A stretch of DNA of 64,000 nucleotides from Sphaerochaeta halotolerans (GCF_003429665.1 NZ_QUWK01000007.1:1-64000), one strand, 5' to 3'; shown: positions 35,465 to 45,196, counted from the first letter of the stretch. Program-made: numbers and translations. The notes: generated by a model from the sequence alone, not told the origin.

Positions 35465-36499
35465 ATGACTGAAGGAACCGTTTCTTCAGAGGGGAGGCAG
35501 GTGGGTGGCTATATCACCCGTGTTTTGAGCGGTATGGCTCAAGGTCTCTTTGCCTCACTCATCATCGGCCTTATCATCAAACAAATTGGGCATTACAGTT
35601 CAATCCTCCTACTCGAACACATCGGCATGGTCGCCCAATACCTGACGGGACCGGCGATAGGAACGGGGGTTGCCATAGCTGTTGGCGCAACCCCTTTGGG
35701 TGTTCTGGGAAGCGCTGTCGCAGGTGCTATTGGGGCTGGAACCTTCATCTTTGCAGATGGCGTTACCCTGGCACTAGGGGAACCGGTGGGTGCAATGCTG
35801 GCAGGGCTGGCAGCAGCAGAAAGTGCAAAAAAGGTCGCTGGTAAGACTGGAGTCGATATCCTCATCGTTCCTCTTGCCACCATCCTGATTGGATCACTGG
35901 TAGGATATTTCATTGCTCCTCCCATTGCTGCCTTGATGCATTATATCGGAGCATTCATCAACTCACTAACCATGCTCTATCCACTGCCGATGGGTATCTT
36001 AGTATCTACAGTAGTAGGAATGGTACTTACCCTTCCGATCAGCAGTGCCGCCATCTGCATCAGCCTAGGTCTCGATGGGCTGGCAGCAGGAGCTGCTGTC
36101 GTTGGCTGTAGTTGTCAGATGATTGGCTTTGCCGTGAGCTCTTACAAGGAGAACAAACTCGGGGGCTTGCTCAGCCAAGGGCTTGGAACCAGTATGATCC
36201 AGATCCCGAACATCTGGAAGAATCCCCTCATCTGGATTCCTCCTACCCTTACCTCTGCAATCCTTGGGCCCATCAGTACCGTAGTCTTCAAGATGGAGAA
36301 CAACAGTGCAGGAGCAGGCATGGGCACCAGCGGCTTGGTCGGCCAGTTCAATGCAATTGCTGTAATGGGCCTAGATGCATGGCCAGTGGTACTCTTGATG
36401 CACTTCCTGCTTCCAGCAATAATCACGCTCCTTTTTAGTATGATTATGAGGAAGAAAGGATGGATCAAGGAAGGTGATATGTTGCTGACACTACGATAA
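35465..36499 (+). CDS. PTS IIC-like membrane transporter (PTS_EIIC_2 family)
   Basis: 344 aa, highly hydrophobic with about ten TM helices and many Gly/Ala pairs (GMAQGLFASLIIGLIIKQIG, LGVLGSAVAGAIGAGTF). The pattern, length and the GCSCQMIGFAVSSYKENKLG loop fit the PTS_EIIC_2 family. No IIA or IIB gene is adjacent, so either the partners are encoded elsewhere or the protein acts alone. AGGAG precedes the ATG. A bidirectional terminator separates it from the convergent barrel gene. Confidence 0.78.
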   Translation: MTEGTVSSEGRQVGGYITRVLSGMAQGLFASLIIGLIIKQIGHYSSILLLEHIGMVAQYLTGPAIGTGVAIAVGATPLGVLGSAVAGAIGAGTFIFADGVTLALGEPVGAMLAGLAAAESAKKVAGKTGVDILIVPLATILIGSLVGYFIAPPIAALMHYIGAFINSLTMLYPLPMGILVSTVVGMVLTLPISSAAICISLGLDGLAAGAAVVGCSCQMIGFAVSSYKENKLGGLLSQGLGTSMIQIPNIWKNPLIWIPPTLTSAILGPISTVVFKMENNSAGAGMGTSGLVGQFNAIAVMGLDAWPVVLLMHFLLPAIITLLFSMIMRKKGWIKEGDMLLTLR

Positions 36500-36512
36500 C
36501 TCCTCTCAAGGC

Positions 36513-36553
36513 AAAAGAAAGCCCAACATATTCGGAGTGTTGGGCATTTTGTT
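36513..36553. terminator. Bidirectional rho-independent terminator
   Basis: Arms GCCCAACA (36521-36528) and TGTTGGGC (36538-36545). On plus it is followed by ATTTTGTTT, on minus by TTTCTTTTG, so it serves both convergent genes. Confidence 0.82.
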
Positions 36554-36571
36554 TCATATAATGATGGTTTA

Positions 36572-38380
36572 TCAGAAGAAGAGCTCAAAACTCACTGATA
36601 ATTCCCATTCCACGTCAAGGGGATCAATTGTTCCTTTCACTGCATCCATAACATCAAAGAGATTGAAGCCGAGGGCGATACGCATCGGGTGACTGGGGAA
36701 TCGATCAAGGACACCCCACCCTTCCATACCTGCGGTTGCAAGGAGAGAATAGCCTTCCTCGGCGTCAGGATTTCCAAATATGCCTATATCAAGGAAAGGG
36801 TTCGCATAGGATTTGGCGAATCCAAAATCAATGAACTCCATCATGAGGTTCAAATTGAGCACGCCACCGTAGGGAATCGTCCCATTTTCAAAGGTAATTG
36901 CGGTTGAACGAGAGAGATATCCCCTATAGTACTCGGAGACATTCTTGTCCTCAGAGGGCAGGAAATAATACTTTTTTGGATTTAATCCAGAATAGAATCC
37001 ATTGAACTGGAGGTGCGGATTGAATCTCCATATAACGAAGGGGAACCATGTGATATTGCTCTCAACATACCAATAACTCTTATACTCGAAGTCTTCACCC
37101 TGGTAATCACGATACACATGCTTGAAGTTGAAGATAAATCCTTCCCTGAATTTATCCTTGCTGGACAGGAAGTTTATCCGGCCTCCGTTGCTGAGTGTAT
37201 TGGTGTACTCCAAGTACTGGGCCAAAGACTCTCTACCATATAGATACTCCACTCCTGGAGAGAACGAGGTAGCCCACCTCCAGCCGATAAAGGGAAGTTT
37301 GAAGTTTGTTCCGAGTGTTGTTGAGAGGGTTGCATCATTCAAGTAATCAAGCGCAACCTTCTTGTTCGTGAGAAGCGTTATCTTGAAGGAAAGAGGTCTG
37401 GTAAAAAGCTTCAGATCGTGTTGAATAAGATTGGTTTCCGTCTTCACATTGGTGAGCCCGGTATTCCACTCGAATAAGTTATTCAGGGTATAGCGTCCCT
37501 CATTCTGTTTGAATGGACCGTAAGCCCAACTGAATCCATGGATGTCTGGATTCATCTGCTCAAATCTAGAGGAAGGATCATACTCCGCCCAAGTCTTCAG
37601 GTTCAGCTTTGTACCAAACAGTTTCAAGCCAGTCCAGGAGATATCATAGTTGAACTGCTGAGCAGCATTGGGGTCGATAACACCATCAAAAGAGAAAGCA
37701 AGCTTCGTTTCCATGAGACGGATGCCTGTCCAACCGATGTCATACTCGATCTTACCTTCAGGCTTGCGTGTTTTCTCACGTTCATACAAAAAATTGAGAC
37801 TTAGATTTGTTCCCCCAACTGCTACACCGGTTATGTCAAATTCCAGATGATCCTTGCGGTTATCCCAGCTTTCCAGAGTACCATCATTCTGTGATGTGTA
37901 AACGGTAAGATTGAGCAAACCAAAGGTTCCAAGTAGGTTCGTGTCCTTTGCTTTTATTCCAAAAAGGAATCCAGTCTTGTCATTATCAAACTTTGGATAG
38001 GGCAAAACGATAAAGGTGTTTGAATCTTCGATGAAAAAGGTGACAGTATAGTAGGCAATGCCATCAGAAAAAGAGGTAAAGGAGTATTCATATTCAACAC
38101 TTAGGAAGAGCTGTTTGTTGATGAGTGTCTGTCGCTTGGCATTCAGGGCTTTCAGAAATGCATCTTCTGTTTCCCATACGGGGTCCCCGTTAGGAGGAAT
38201 GATGGCATTGCGCAAGGCAAACTGTGTCGTCTTACCAGAAATCTTAAACTCATATGATGCTATCGCATAACCAGAAATATCTTCAGAAGTCAGCAATGCA
38301 TCGGAATCAGCGGAAAGGACCCCGATAAAAAGCAATAAAAAAAGGCATAGTAGGAGTACCTGTTTCCTCAATATATTCAT
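36572..38380 (-). CDS. Large outer-membrane beta-barrel protein, unknown function
   Basis: 602 aa. Signal peptide about 1-24 (QVLLLCLFLLLFIGVLSA). About 110 residues resembling a POTRA-like domain follow, then a long run of alternating hydrophobic/aromatic strands ending SVSFELFF, with a C-terminal Phe as required by BAM-inserted barrels. Internal strands around GWTGIRLMETKLAFSFDG and SWTGLKLFGTKLNLKTWAEY look alike, an internal repeat. GAGGTGG precedes the ATG. It heads the direction of transcription away from another barrel gene at 38571-40574. I do not recognise the family; a spirochaete outer-membrane protein is the safest call. Confidence 0.68.
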   Translation of the reverse strand: MNILRKQVLLLCLFLLLFIGVLSADSDALLTSEDISGYAIASYEFKISGKTTQFALRNAIIPPNGDPVWETEDAFLKALNAKRQTLINKQLFLSVEYEYSFTSFSDGIAYYTVTFFIEDSNTFIVLPYPKFDNDKTGFLFGIKAKDTNLLGTFGLLNLTVYTSQNDGTLESWDNRKDHLEFDITGVAVGGTNLSLNFLYEREKTRKPEGKIEYDIGWTGIRLMETKLAFSFDGVIDPNAAQQFNYDISWTGLKLFGTKLNLKTWAEYDPSSRFEQMNPDIHGFSWAYGPFKQNEGRYTLNNLFEWNTGLTNVKTETNLIQHDLKLFTRPLSFKITLLTNKKVALDYLNDATLSTTLGTNFKLPFIGWRWATSFSPGVEYLYGRESLAQYLEYTNTLSNGGRINFLSSKDKFREGFIFNFKHVYRDYQGEDFEYKSYWYVESNITWFPFVIWRFNPHLQFNGFYSGLNPKKYYFLPSEDKNVSEYYRGYLSRSTAITFENGTIPYGGVLNLNLMMEFIDFGFAKSYANPFLDIGIFGNPDAEEGYSLLATAGMEGWGVLDRFPSHPMRIALGFNLFDVMDAVKGTIDPLDVEWELSVSFELFF

Positions 38381-38526
38381 ACCACCTCAATTTCCTTGAT
38401 AAACTTATGCTTATTGACAAGATTAGTTGCTTTTTCAGTCAGTGTCAACACTTAGTAAACAGAACTCAGACAAGAAAGTAACAGGGAAAACATAGGTATA
38501 GCAATAATCCTAGCAGATAAGTATTA

Positions 38527-38560
38527 AACCCGGGAATATCTTATGACAAATCCCCGGGTT
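38527..38560 (-). terminator. Stem-loop after second barrel gene, probable terminator
   Basis: Arms AACCCGGG and CCCGGGTT (38560-38553 and 38534-38527), followed on minus only by TAATACTT. The U-tract is weak, so termination efficiency is uncertain. Confidence 0.45.
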
Positions 38561-38570
38561 GCAAAAACAG

Positions 38571-40574
38571 TTAGAAGAAAATTCTCACTCCAACCTGCAC
38601 AATGTGGTCTAACTCAGCATCAGACCAGGGGCCGAATTCAGTGGAGCGGCCGTCAAAGGACACATCTTCCTCATTGGTGATAGGACGATCCCACTCTGAG
38701 AGGAACTGGTAGGAAGCTGTTATGCTGATCGGAGTACCTTCAAACTTTTTGGTTCCGGTAGCTTTCAGTGAAAGCTTATGGTTGAATACATTGCCCCAGA
38801 AATCCTTCTCTGGATACAAGTGATCCTCTGTGTAATACATATATTGATACATATCATACCCATACTGACCACTTCGAGCCTGGTATTTGCCCTGTAACTG
38901 GGCGGTCCAACCTTTGGGGAAGCCCAAGTCAAACTGCAGAAGAATTTCCTGGGAGTTTGGATTCAGCGGATAGCCGAGGTTCTCTCCCTTGTTCACGTAG
39001 AAGGTCTCTGCATAGGTTTCGTAGATGAGGTACTGTTCACCACTCTTCTTAATCATGGTTCTTCCATCCTCGGAGTACCAGGTGGTTCCACTTGATACAT
39101 CAATTTCTTCCTCACTACTCCCTTTTTGTGTGAAAGTAATCTTAAGAGGATCCCCATCACTTTCTTGCGTATACGTAAACTCCCTACCCTGATCAGAAAT
39201 GATAGTTATTTCTGTTTCAGTAGCATCCAGAAGCCCTGGGTCTATCGCACCGGTAAACTCCCTCATTGGGTAGTGGGTGTAGACAAACGGGCCTATATAC
39301 GTCCACTGGAGGGTCATGGAGGAGAAGTTGCCAATGGGGAGTGGTACAACAAGCCCTGCCTGGAATGCGAACATATTCCTTGGAGCCTTGAGCATGGTAA
39401 TTGGATCCCCTACAACATTCATCTCATTCACTGCCATGGCACCATAGAGACGTGCCTTGGAAGGAAGGGTGTAAGAGAAGTCGAGTCCTGCAAATACATC
39501 ATCAATATCCCCGAGGCTGTTCTGTTGGAACATGTAGATGGCAAATGGGTTGAGATAGCTTATCTCAAATCGTTTCTGCCAGATGGTCGATTCAAAAATT
39601 GAGAGTGTCAGGTTCTCAGTAGCATCCAACTCCACCCGGTGGGCACTGAAGTTGTTGTTGTAGGTATAGTTTACCTTGTCTTCCTTCGAGCCACCATCAT
39701 AGTAGTCAGAAAGGAATGGCTGTCCATCGATATCGTGAAGGGAGAACTTGCCTAAGGAACCGTTGATCACTGAATAGCGTAGCCAGTGGGTCAAGTTCAC
39801 ACTGATATCAATACCGTCAAAACTCCTTGCACTTCCACTGAGCATAAGGTTGTTCAAGCCTGGGCCCCAGTCCCTCTTGATCGATCCCCAACGTAGCAAC
39901 ATCTCTCCATCAAAAAGGGAGATGGCCAACTCAGGGGAAAGGGTTAGTCCGCTATAGAATTCTTTAAAGGGAATTGATCCTGGTGTACTACCTCCTTCAG
40001 TCAATTCCATGTAGAATCCTTCCCCTGGGATGGTAAACTCAGAAGGGAGGAATACCCGGTTGTTCAACGTATCAAGCAAAAAGCCGAAGTCCATATTGAA
40101 TGAGACATACCTACCAATATCTCCTTTCATGAAGGCAACCACTGAATTCCTGGAATCATACTCCTTGGTTGCAAGACTTACTGTTTGCTGAGAAGCAAGG
40201 GTAATACCAAATGCGGCTCCCAACCCTTTCTCTTCATCAAAAGTACGAATATATCCTGTGGATAACAACGTATCAGCATACGAGTCTGACGTTCCATAGG
40301 AAGCCTGTAGCTCAGCAATTAGGGAATCCAATTCATCAATTTCTGCCTTGCTCAAGGCATCTGGTTGCTCTGCTATCTGGCCAAGCAAGGAGAGAACCTT
40401 GCTTGCACTGAAGGGCTTCACTGCAGTCTGATTCTCGATCAAACCACGGACTTGGGCAACTTCAAGAATCTGATAAGCACGATGGCCGACTGGCACCGCA
40501 GTATGCTGGGCAGGAAAAACGGAGCCCATGGTGAGTATCACCATCAAGCTCATCAATACAAACACACGTTTCAT
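38571..40574 (-). CDS. Outer-membrane beta-barrel protein, Wzi-like
   Basis: 667 aa. Signal peptide about 1-22 (MKRVFVLMSLMVILTMGSVF). Residues 25-90 (VPVGHRAYQILEVAQVRGLI, VKPFSASKVLSLLGQI) form a helical domain like those before capsule-assembly Wzi barrels. The rest alternates strand-like segments, with RWGSIKRDWGPGLNNLMLSG resembling the Wzi core, and ends VQVGVRIFF with terminal Phe. Wzi anchors or organises surface polysaccharide, which would fit the undecaprenyl-phosphate sugar transferase three genes upstream in the same direction. Function remains inferred. Confidence 0.65.
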   Translation of the reverse strand: MKRVFVLMSLMVILTMGSVFPAQHTAVPVGHRAYQILEVAQVRGLIENQTAVKPFSASKVLSLLGQIAEQPDALSKAEIDELDSLIAELQASYGTSDSYADTLLSTGYIRTFDEEKGLGAAFGITLASQQTVSLATKEYDSRNSVVAFMKGDIGRYVSFNMDFGFLLDTLNNRVFLPSEFTIPGEGFYMELTEGGSTPGSIPFKEFYSGLTLSPELAISLFDGEMLLRWGSIKRDWGPGLNNLMLSGSARSFDGIDISVNLTHWLRYSVINGSLGKFSLHDIDGQPFLSDYYDGGSKEDKVNYTYNNNFSAHRVELDATENLTLSIFESTIWQKRFEISYLNPFAIYMFQQNSLGDIDDVFAGLDFSYTLPSKARLYGAMAVNEMNVVGDPITMLKAPRNMFAFQAGLVVPLPIGNFSSMTLQWTYIGPFVYTHYPMREFTGAIDPGLLDATETEITIISDQGREFTYTQESDGDPLKITFTQKGSSEEEIDVSSGTTWYSEDGRTMIKKSGEQYLIYETYAETFYVNKGENLGYPLNPNSQEILLQFDLGFPKGWTAQLQGKYQARSGQYGYDMYQYMYYTEDHLYPEKDFWGNVFNHKLSLKATGTKKFEGTPISITASYQFLSEWDRPITNEEDVSFDGRSTEFGPWSDAELDHIVQVGVRIFF

Positions 40575-40584
40575 ATATACCTAC

Positions 40585-41415
40585 TTATTGGTTCTCTAGC
40601 GAGGCAAGTTGATCTTTGAACCAGTTTTGTAATGCGACGATACGCCTCTTGAATGCAGAAGGAAGATCAACTTCCAATCCAAAAATAGAAACTACGGGAT
40701 CCCTTCCATCAATACTGGTCAAGGCAACAAGCAACAACCCATCATCAAGTTGGTAGGTTCCCATGTTCATTGTAAGCTGGTCCTTCTTCAATGCAGTAAA
40801 AATTCCCAGAACTCGAATTGTATTGAGGTTCTTAATCTCTACGAAGATCTCATCATCACTATTGGTATATGTATGCAGGTAACGGTTTCCACCAAAGGAA
40901 GTATCACGCTGATAGACATAGCTCTGTGCAGAATAGGGAAATACGGTTGCCACTGGGTCTGGAATCAAATTATTAAGGTTCTTGCTATCTCCCATGTAGG
41001 AGGATTTTTCGATGAGCAACTTCGGCTTATTACCTGCTCGCCATGAAATGTAGGTCAACCCCTCCTGGGTAGATATGGCCCTAAGGCTGTTGAAAATTGC
41101 CAACTGACGATCAGCCTTGCTCATTGCCTTGAGGGTATCCCCATAGGGGATATAACTCACTGCAGCAACTGAAAAACCATCTTCAATTGATCGTGCCTGG
41201 AGAGCACGTTTGTACGCCTCACTTCCCTTCACAAAGTATTGGGTAAGAACTTCTCCCCCAAGGGCATATGCACTGACCATTTCACCTGATTCCAGCGCTT
41301 GGTATTGCTCCTGTGACAACTGGGGCAATGCTGTATAAATTTCTGAAGCATTCGCCCAGAGGGCTCCAATGCTGAGGCAGCAAACAAAACAAAACGTCAC
41401 CACTCTCTTTACCAT
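40585..41415 (-). CDS. Periplasmic protein of unknown function
   Basis: 276 aa from ATG 41415, which has GGGAG 7 bases upstream; the longer frame to 41532 overlaps the preceding gene. Signal peptide MVKRVVTFCFVCCLSIGALWA, then a soluble mixed alpha/beta protein with no Cys after cleavage and no motif I recognise. Repeated themes are a long N-terminal helix pair (LSQEQYQALESGEMV) and a C-terminal YQLDDGLLLVALTSIDG. It lies between the sugar transferase and the Wzi-like barrel with a 10-bp gap to the latter, so it probably shares their surface-polysaccharide or envelope role. Confidence 0.6.
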   Translation of the reverse strand: MVKRVVTFCFVCCLSIGALWANASEIYTALPQLSQEQYQALESGEMVSAYALGGEVLTQYFVKGSEAYKRALQARSIEDGFSVAAVSYIPYGDTLKAMSKADRQLAIFNSLRAISTQEGLTYISWRAGNKPKLLIEKSSYMGDSKNLNNLIPDPVATVFPYSAQSYVYQRDTSFGGNRYLHTYTNSDDEIFVEIKNLNTIRVLGIFTALKKDQLTMNMGTYQLDDGLLLVALTSIDGRDPVVSIFGLEVDLPSAFKRRIVALQNWFKDQLASLENQ

Positions 41416-41434
41416 GAAAAACTCCCTTGTATTT

Positions 41435-42808
41435 CTAGTATGCATTCTCGTTGACAAATCCCCTGAAGAAGGTGAACAAGATAATCTTGAAGTCAAAAAC
41501 CATATTCCAGTTTCTGATATAGTACAGGTCAAACTCTATCCTTCTCTCAAGAGAAGTATTCCCACGCCATCCATTGACCTGGGCCCAACCAGTTATTCCG
41601 GATTTAACCCGGTGGCGCATTCTATATCCCGGAATTTCCTTGTTGAACCGCTCCACCAACGCCGGACGCTCTGGCCGAGGTCCAACAAGGCTCATTGAAC
41701 CACCAATGACATTGAATAACTGCGGCAACTCATCCAAACTGGTTCTCCTAAGGAACCTTCCAATTTTGGTCACCCTCGGGTCATTCTCTTCGGTCCAGCG
41801 CACAGTATCCTCAGGAATATCGTTACGCATACTTCTGAACTTGTACATCGTAAAGATTTTTTCGTCTTTCGTCACCCTCTGTTGCTTGAAGATAACAGGA
41901 CCAGGAGAAGAGAGTTTTACCAACAATGCAATAAGGACTAGGATTGGACTGATCAGGATAACTCCAACCATGCAGGAAACTACATCGAATACACGTTTGG
42001 CAATTCTACCGAATACATTGATTTCAGCAGCATTGAGCGTAAGAATTGGAATCCAACGGAAATCAGAAATGTTGGTCCCAATATGGGACTCAGGAAGATG
42101 GGGCAACATGATTACTTTCTCATTCAACAAATCCAAGCCCTCAGCCACCATTGCTTTCTCGCGGCCATACTCCTCAGGGGGGTAGCTGATAACGACCAAA
42201 TCTGGGAACGTCGCTTGTACAGCCTCACGCAGGCTAGCAGTTTTCAGTTGCTTGACTCCCCCGATTGGACTCCCCTGTCCGCCGTACTGCCCTACCAGTT
42301 TTATTCCTGAAACACGGCTGCTATGCAATGCCTTCTCATATTGCAGCAAACTATCACCAAAGCCAACCAACAGAATTCGGCGAGAATATTTCCCTTTGCG
42401 ATAACAGGATTTGATGTAACTAGAGACAATAGTGCGCTCTGTTACAAGGAATGCTACCAGCAAGAAAAAGTGCAGAGCAATAGAAAGTCTACTTACCTTT
42501 TGAGGGAAAACAAAATAAAGGGTAATGACAAGCAACAGGAATCCTTCAAAACTACTAGAAATAAGCTTGCTTGTCTCCTTTCTCCAAGAGTGTTCCAAAT
42601 CTTCTTCGTAGAGTCCATTCTTGCTGAGAAAAAACAGGGTGTACGCCAATACCAATATGGAAATTCTTAAGAAGATGAAAAAGTCATTCGGCATACCACC
42701 AGGAATGACATAGAATCTAAGGTAACCCGCCAGCAACCAAGATAACAAAATCATGAGGCTATCTAAAACCACCTTCATAGCCAATAACTTCCGATTGCTA
42801 CTCTTCAT
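41435..42808 (-). CDS. Undecaprenyl-phosphate sugar phosphotransferase
   Basis: 457 aa polyprenyl glycosylphosphotransferase. Four N-terminal TM helices, a CoA-binding-like Rossmann segment (SRRILLVGFGDSLLQ), a fifth helix near 275-300 and the C-terminal bacterial sugar transferase domain: LLVKLSSPGPVIFKQQRV, FTMYKFRSMRND, TSLDELPQLFNVIGGSMSLV, GPRPERP and SGITGWAQVNGWRG. It transfers a sugar-1-phosphate to undecaprenyl phosphate, the first step of a surface polysaccharide. No other polysaccharide genes are adjacent on this side. The ATG has no Shine-Dalgarno; TATAAA ends 6 bases upstream. Confidence 0.92.
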   Translation of the reverse strand: MKSSNRKLLAMKVVLDSLMILLSWLLAGYLRFYVIPGGMPNDFFIFLRISILVLAYTLFFLSKNGLYEEDLEHSWRKETSKLISSSFEGFLLLVITLYFVFPQKVSRLSIALHFFLLVAFLVTERTIVSSYIKSCYRKGKYSRRILLVGFGDSLLQYEKALHSSRVSGIKLVGQYGGQGSPIGGVKQLKTASLREAVQATFPDLVVISYPPEEYGREKAMVAEGLDLLNEKVIMLPHLPESHIGTNISDFRWIPILTLNAAEINVFGRIAKRVFDVVSCMVGVILISPILVLIALLVKLSSPGPVIFKQQRVTKDEKIFTMYKFRSMRNDIPEDTVRWTEENDPRVTKIGRFLRRTSLDELPQLFNVIGGSMSLVGPRPERPALVERFNKEIPGYRMRHRVKSGITGWAQVNGWRGNTSLERRIEFDLYYIRNWNMVFDFKIILFTFFRGFVNENAY

Positions 42809-42814
42809 GTCTGC

Positions 42815-42820
42815 TTTATA
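42815..42820 (-). promoter_or_regulatory. -10 element of sugar transferase gene, leaderless type
   Basis: Minus strand TATAAA (42820-42815), then GCAGAC and ATG 42808. A convincing -35 is not seen. Confidence 0.4.
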
Positions 42821-42948
42821 CCCATCCTCTTCTTTTCAGTGGTTCACTCAAGAGAAGGAAATGCAATGCATTACACTTGCCGAACACACTTCACACAATA
42901 TGTTGATGATATCATACCATGAGGACTTGAGGAACTCCTTTTATTGTT

Positions 42949-43236
42949 TTAGATGTGCAGGTGATCATCGTACCGGTCGCTGAGAATTTTCCTGCAATAG
43001 GAATCTTTTTGCTTTAGGATTTTCGATCCCCTTGTGATCTTGCACAGAGAGATTCCATACGAAGCTGCAATCTCACGCTGAGGAAGCCCCTGATACAGGT
43101 CCTTCATCAGATTCCAGCGAAGCAGGATTGCCTTCCGCTCACTGGGGGTAAGCATCTCCTCGAACAATTTTGCCATATCCTCTGGGTTATTAGTCGTACT
43201 AAAAACCTCAATCAAATCCTTATATTCAGTATCCAT
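42949..43236 (-). CDS. TrpR/YerC-family transcriptional repressor
   Basis: 95 aa all-helical protein. LFEEMLTPSERKAILLRWNL and LPQREIAASYGISLCKITRGSK match the TrpR superfamily: the HTH is REIAASYGISLCKITRG. No trp genes are nearby, and E. coli-type TrpR is less widespread than the YerC/YecD branch, so it may respond to another ligand. GGAGG precedes the ATG. Free-standing between two oppositely oriented units. Confidence 0.8.
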   Translation of the reverse strand: MDTEYKDLIEVFSTTNNPEDMAKLFEEMLTPSERKAILLRWNLMKDLYQGLPQREIAASYGISLCKITRGSKILKQKDSYCRKILSDRYDDHLHI

Positions 43237-43342
43237 GGATCCTCCATTTCATTTCATACTACAAAGAGAACCTGAAGCGGTCAAGCAACGCTATTCTCAA
43301 AACGTTCTGAGATAGCTATACTATCGGCCAAGGAGCAAAGAC

Positions 43343-44224
43343 ATGAGCGACACTACTGCCTACAGCAAAAAAACCATGCGTGTACTCTTGTATCTTCAGC
43401 AGGGCGAGTTGACTGAACACCAAATCTACAGCTTTCTCGCATCACGGGTGAAAGACGAGCAGAATAGCAGTGTATTACGTCGTATAGCAGGGGAGGAACT
43501 TGGGCATGCCAAAATCTGGCAGAAACTGACAGAGAAAGAAGTCAAAACCAATAGAATCAAGTTCTGGTTCTATAGTCTTATGGCACTCATCCTGGGATAT
43601 ACTTTCGTACTGAAGAAAATGGAAAAAGGAGAGGATAAAGCCACCAAGGCATATCGCTCCCTGATTACTGAAGTACCACAGGCAAAACAGATTAGTGAGG
43701 ATGAGGACAGACATGAACAACAACTACTTGCAATGCTTGATGAAGAACGCTTGCAATACGTCGGCTCCATGGTTCTTGGTTTAAGCGATGCTCTGGTTGA
43801 GCTTTCTGGAACATTGGCCGGTTTGACCTTTGCCCTGCAGAACACCCGCCTCATTGCTCTATCCGGTTTGATAACCGGTATATCAGCTACCCTTTCCATG
43901 GCATCCAGCGAATATCTCTCGGCAAAAAACAGTGGAGATAAGAATGCAGTCAAGAGCAGCATGTACACAGGCATAGCTTATCTCTTTACCGTGACGTTCA
44001 TGGTTTTGCCATACCTGCTTCTCGAGAGCTACGCAGTTGCTTTGGGCATTATGCTGGTGGTTGTCATTATCATTATCATGTTTTTTACCTATTACACGTC
44101 AGTAGCTAAAGACCTTCCCTTTGGGAAACGATTCTTTGAGATGGCACTCATAAGCCTCAGTGTTGCTGCCATATCGTTTGTAATTGGAATCCTCGTAAAG
44201 CGATTCCTGGGAATTGATATCTAG
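43343..44224 (+). CDS. Ferritin-like/VIT1 membrane iron transporter (MbfA-like)
   Basis: 293 aa. The N-terminal ferritin-like four-helix domain (about 1-135) carries iron-ligand candidates EHQIYSFLASR, RIAGEELGHAKIW and EDEDRHEQQL (E-x-x-H type). The C-terminal VIT1/CCC1 membrane domain follows with GLSDALVELSGTLAGLTFAL and SMASSEYLSAKN, and about five TM helices. Such fusions export or store iron/manganese at the membrane and protect from iron stress, complementing feoAB in this window. AAGGAG precedes the ATG. The aldo/keto reductase starts immediately after the stop. Confidence 0.88.
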   Translation: MSDTTAYSKKTMRVLLYLQQGELTEHQIYSFLASRVKDEQNSSVLRRIAGEELGHAKIWQKLTEKEVKTNRIKFWFYSLMALILGYTFVLKKMEKGEDKATKAYRSLITEVPQAKQISEDEDRHEQQLLAMLDEERLQYVGSMVLGLSDALVELSGTLAGLTFALQNTRLIALSGLITGISATLSMASSEYLSAKNSGDKNAVKSSMYTGIAYLFTVTFMVLPYLLLESYAVALGIMLVVVIIIIMFFTYYTSVAKDLPFGKRFFEMALISLSVAAISFVIGILVKRFLGIDI

Positions 44225-45190
44225 ATGAAATACATTGACTTTTACAATCTTAAGCTCTCACAGATTGCCCTTGGGTGCGACCATTACGGAGAGTCAATCA
44301 GCGAAGCAATTGCATTGCAGCAACTGGACATTTTTGCAGATGGGGGAGGGACCCTCCTCGACACTGCCCACATCTACGGGCAGGGCAAGGAAGGAACACT
44401 GTCCAGCAGTGAATTGGTGCTCGGCAAGTGGATGCAGGAAACAGGGAATCGTGAGAAGATGGTCGTTGCCTCTAAAGGCTGTCATCCATACAAGGAAGAC
44501 ATGCATAGGAGCAGAATCAACAGAGCTGACATGTATCTGGATATCAACCAAAGCCTTGATTCCTTGCGGACAGACCATCTGGATATCTGGTTCTTCCATC
44601 GTGATAACCCCCAGATACCAGCTGATGAGATCATAGACATGGCAGGAGAGCTCATACAGAAAAATCTGGTTCGTCACCTAGGAGCATCCAATTGGACCAC
44701 TAAACGGATTGAGCAGGCCAATACATGGGCAAGCAAACAGGGAAAACCGACTTTTGCAATCAGTGAAATCCAGTGGAGCCTTGCCCATTGCACGCCAGAG
44801 ACCTGGGGTGATGACACCTTGGTCTGTATGACAGAAGAACAGAGACGCTGGTATGAAAAGGAATCCATGCCGGTTATGAGTTTCTCCCCACAGGCAAAGG
44901 GGCTCTTCTCCAAAGTAATTGCAGGAAAGACGGAATCGCTCAGCGATACGGCAAAACGTCGGTTCCTTACCAATACCAACCTACGTCTCGTACCCAAGGT
45001 GAAACAACTCTCCATGGAGTTGCACACTTCTCCTTCAGCCATAGCCATGGCCTACCTGACCAGCCAGAAAAACCCCACCATTGCAATAGCAGGATCCAGC
45101 AAGCCTACTCAAATCACCGAGACCCTCGCAGGCAGCGACCTAACCCTGAGTGAGGAGCAAATCGCCTTCCTACAGGAAGATCTTTTCTAG
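44225..45190 (+). CDS. Aldo/keto reductase
   Basis: 321 aa TIM-barrel oxidoreductase using NADPH. The catalytic tetrad is visible: Asp in LLDTAHIYGQG with Tyr a few residues on, Lys in VVASKG and His in IWFFHRDN. Cofactor segments FSPQAKGLFSK and AIAGSSKPTQITETL are at the C-terminus. The ATG directly follows the TAG of the VIT-family gene, so it is translated by coupling; a functional tie between them is not evident. Substrate unknown. Confidence 0.88.
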   Translation: MKYIDFYNLKLSQIALGCDHYGESISEAIALQQLDIFADGGGTLLDTAHIYGQGKEGTLSSSELVLGKWMQETGNREKMVVASKGCHPYKEDMHRSRINRADMYLDINQSLDSLRTDHLDIWFFHRDNPQIPADEIIDMAGELIQKNLVRHLGASNWTTKRIEQANTWASKQGKPTFAISEIQWSLAHCTPETWGDDTLVCMTEEQRRWYEKESMPVMSFSPQAKGLFSKVIAGKTESLSDTAKRRFLTNTNLRLVPKVKQLSMELHTSPSAIAMAYLTSQKNPTIAIAGSSKPTQITETLAGSDLTLSEEQIAFLQEDLF

Positions 45191-45196
45191 TATTGC

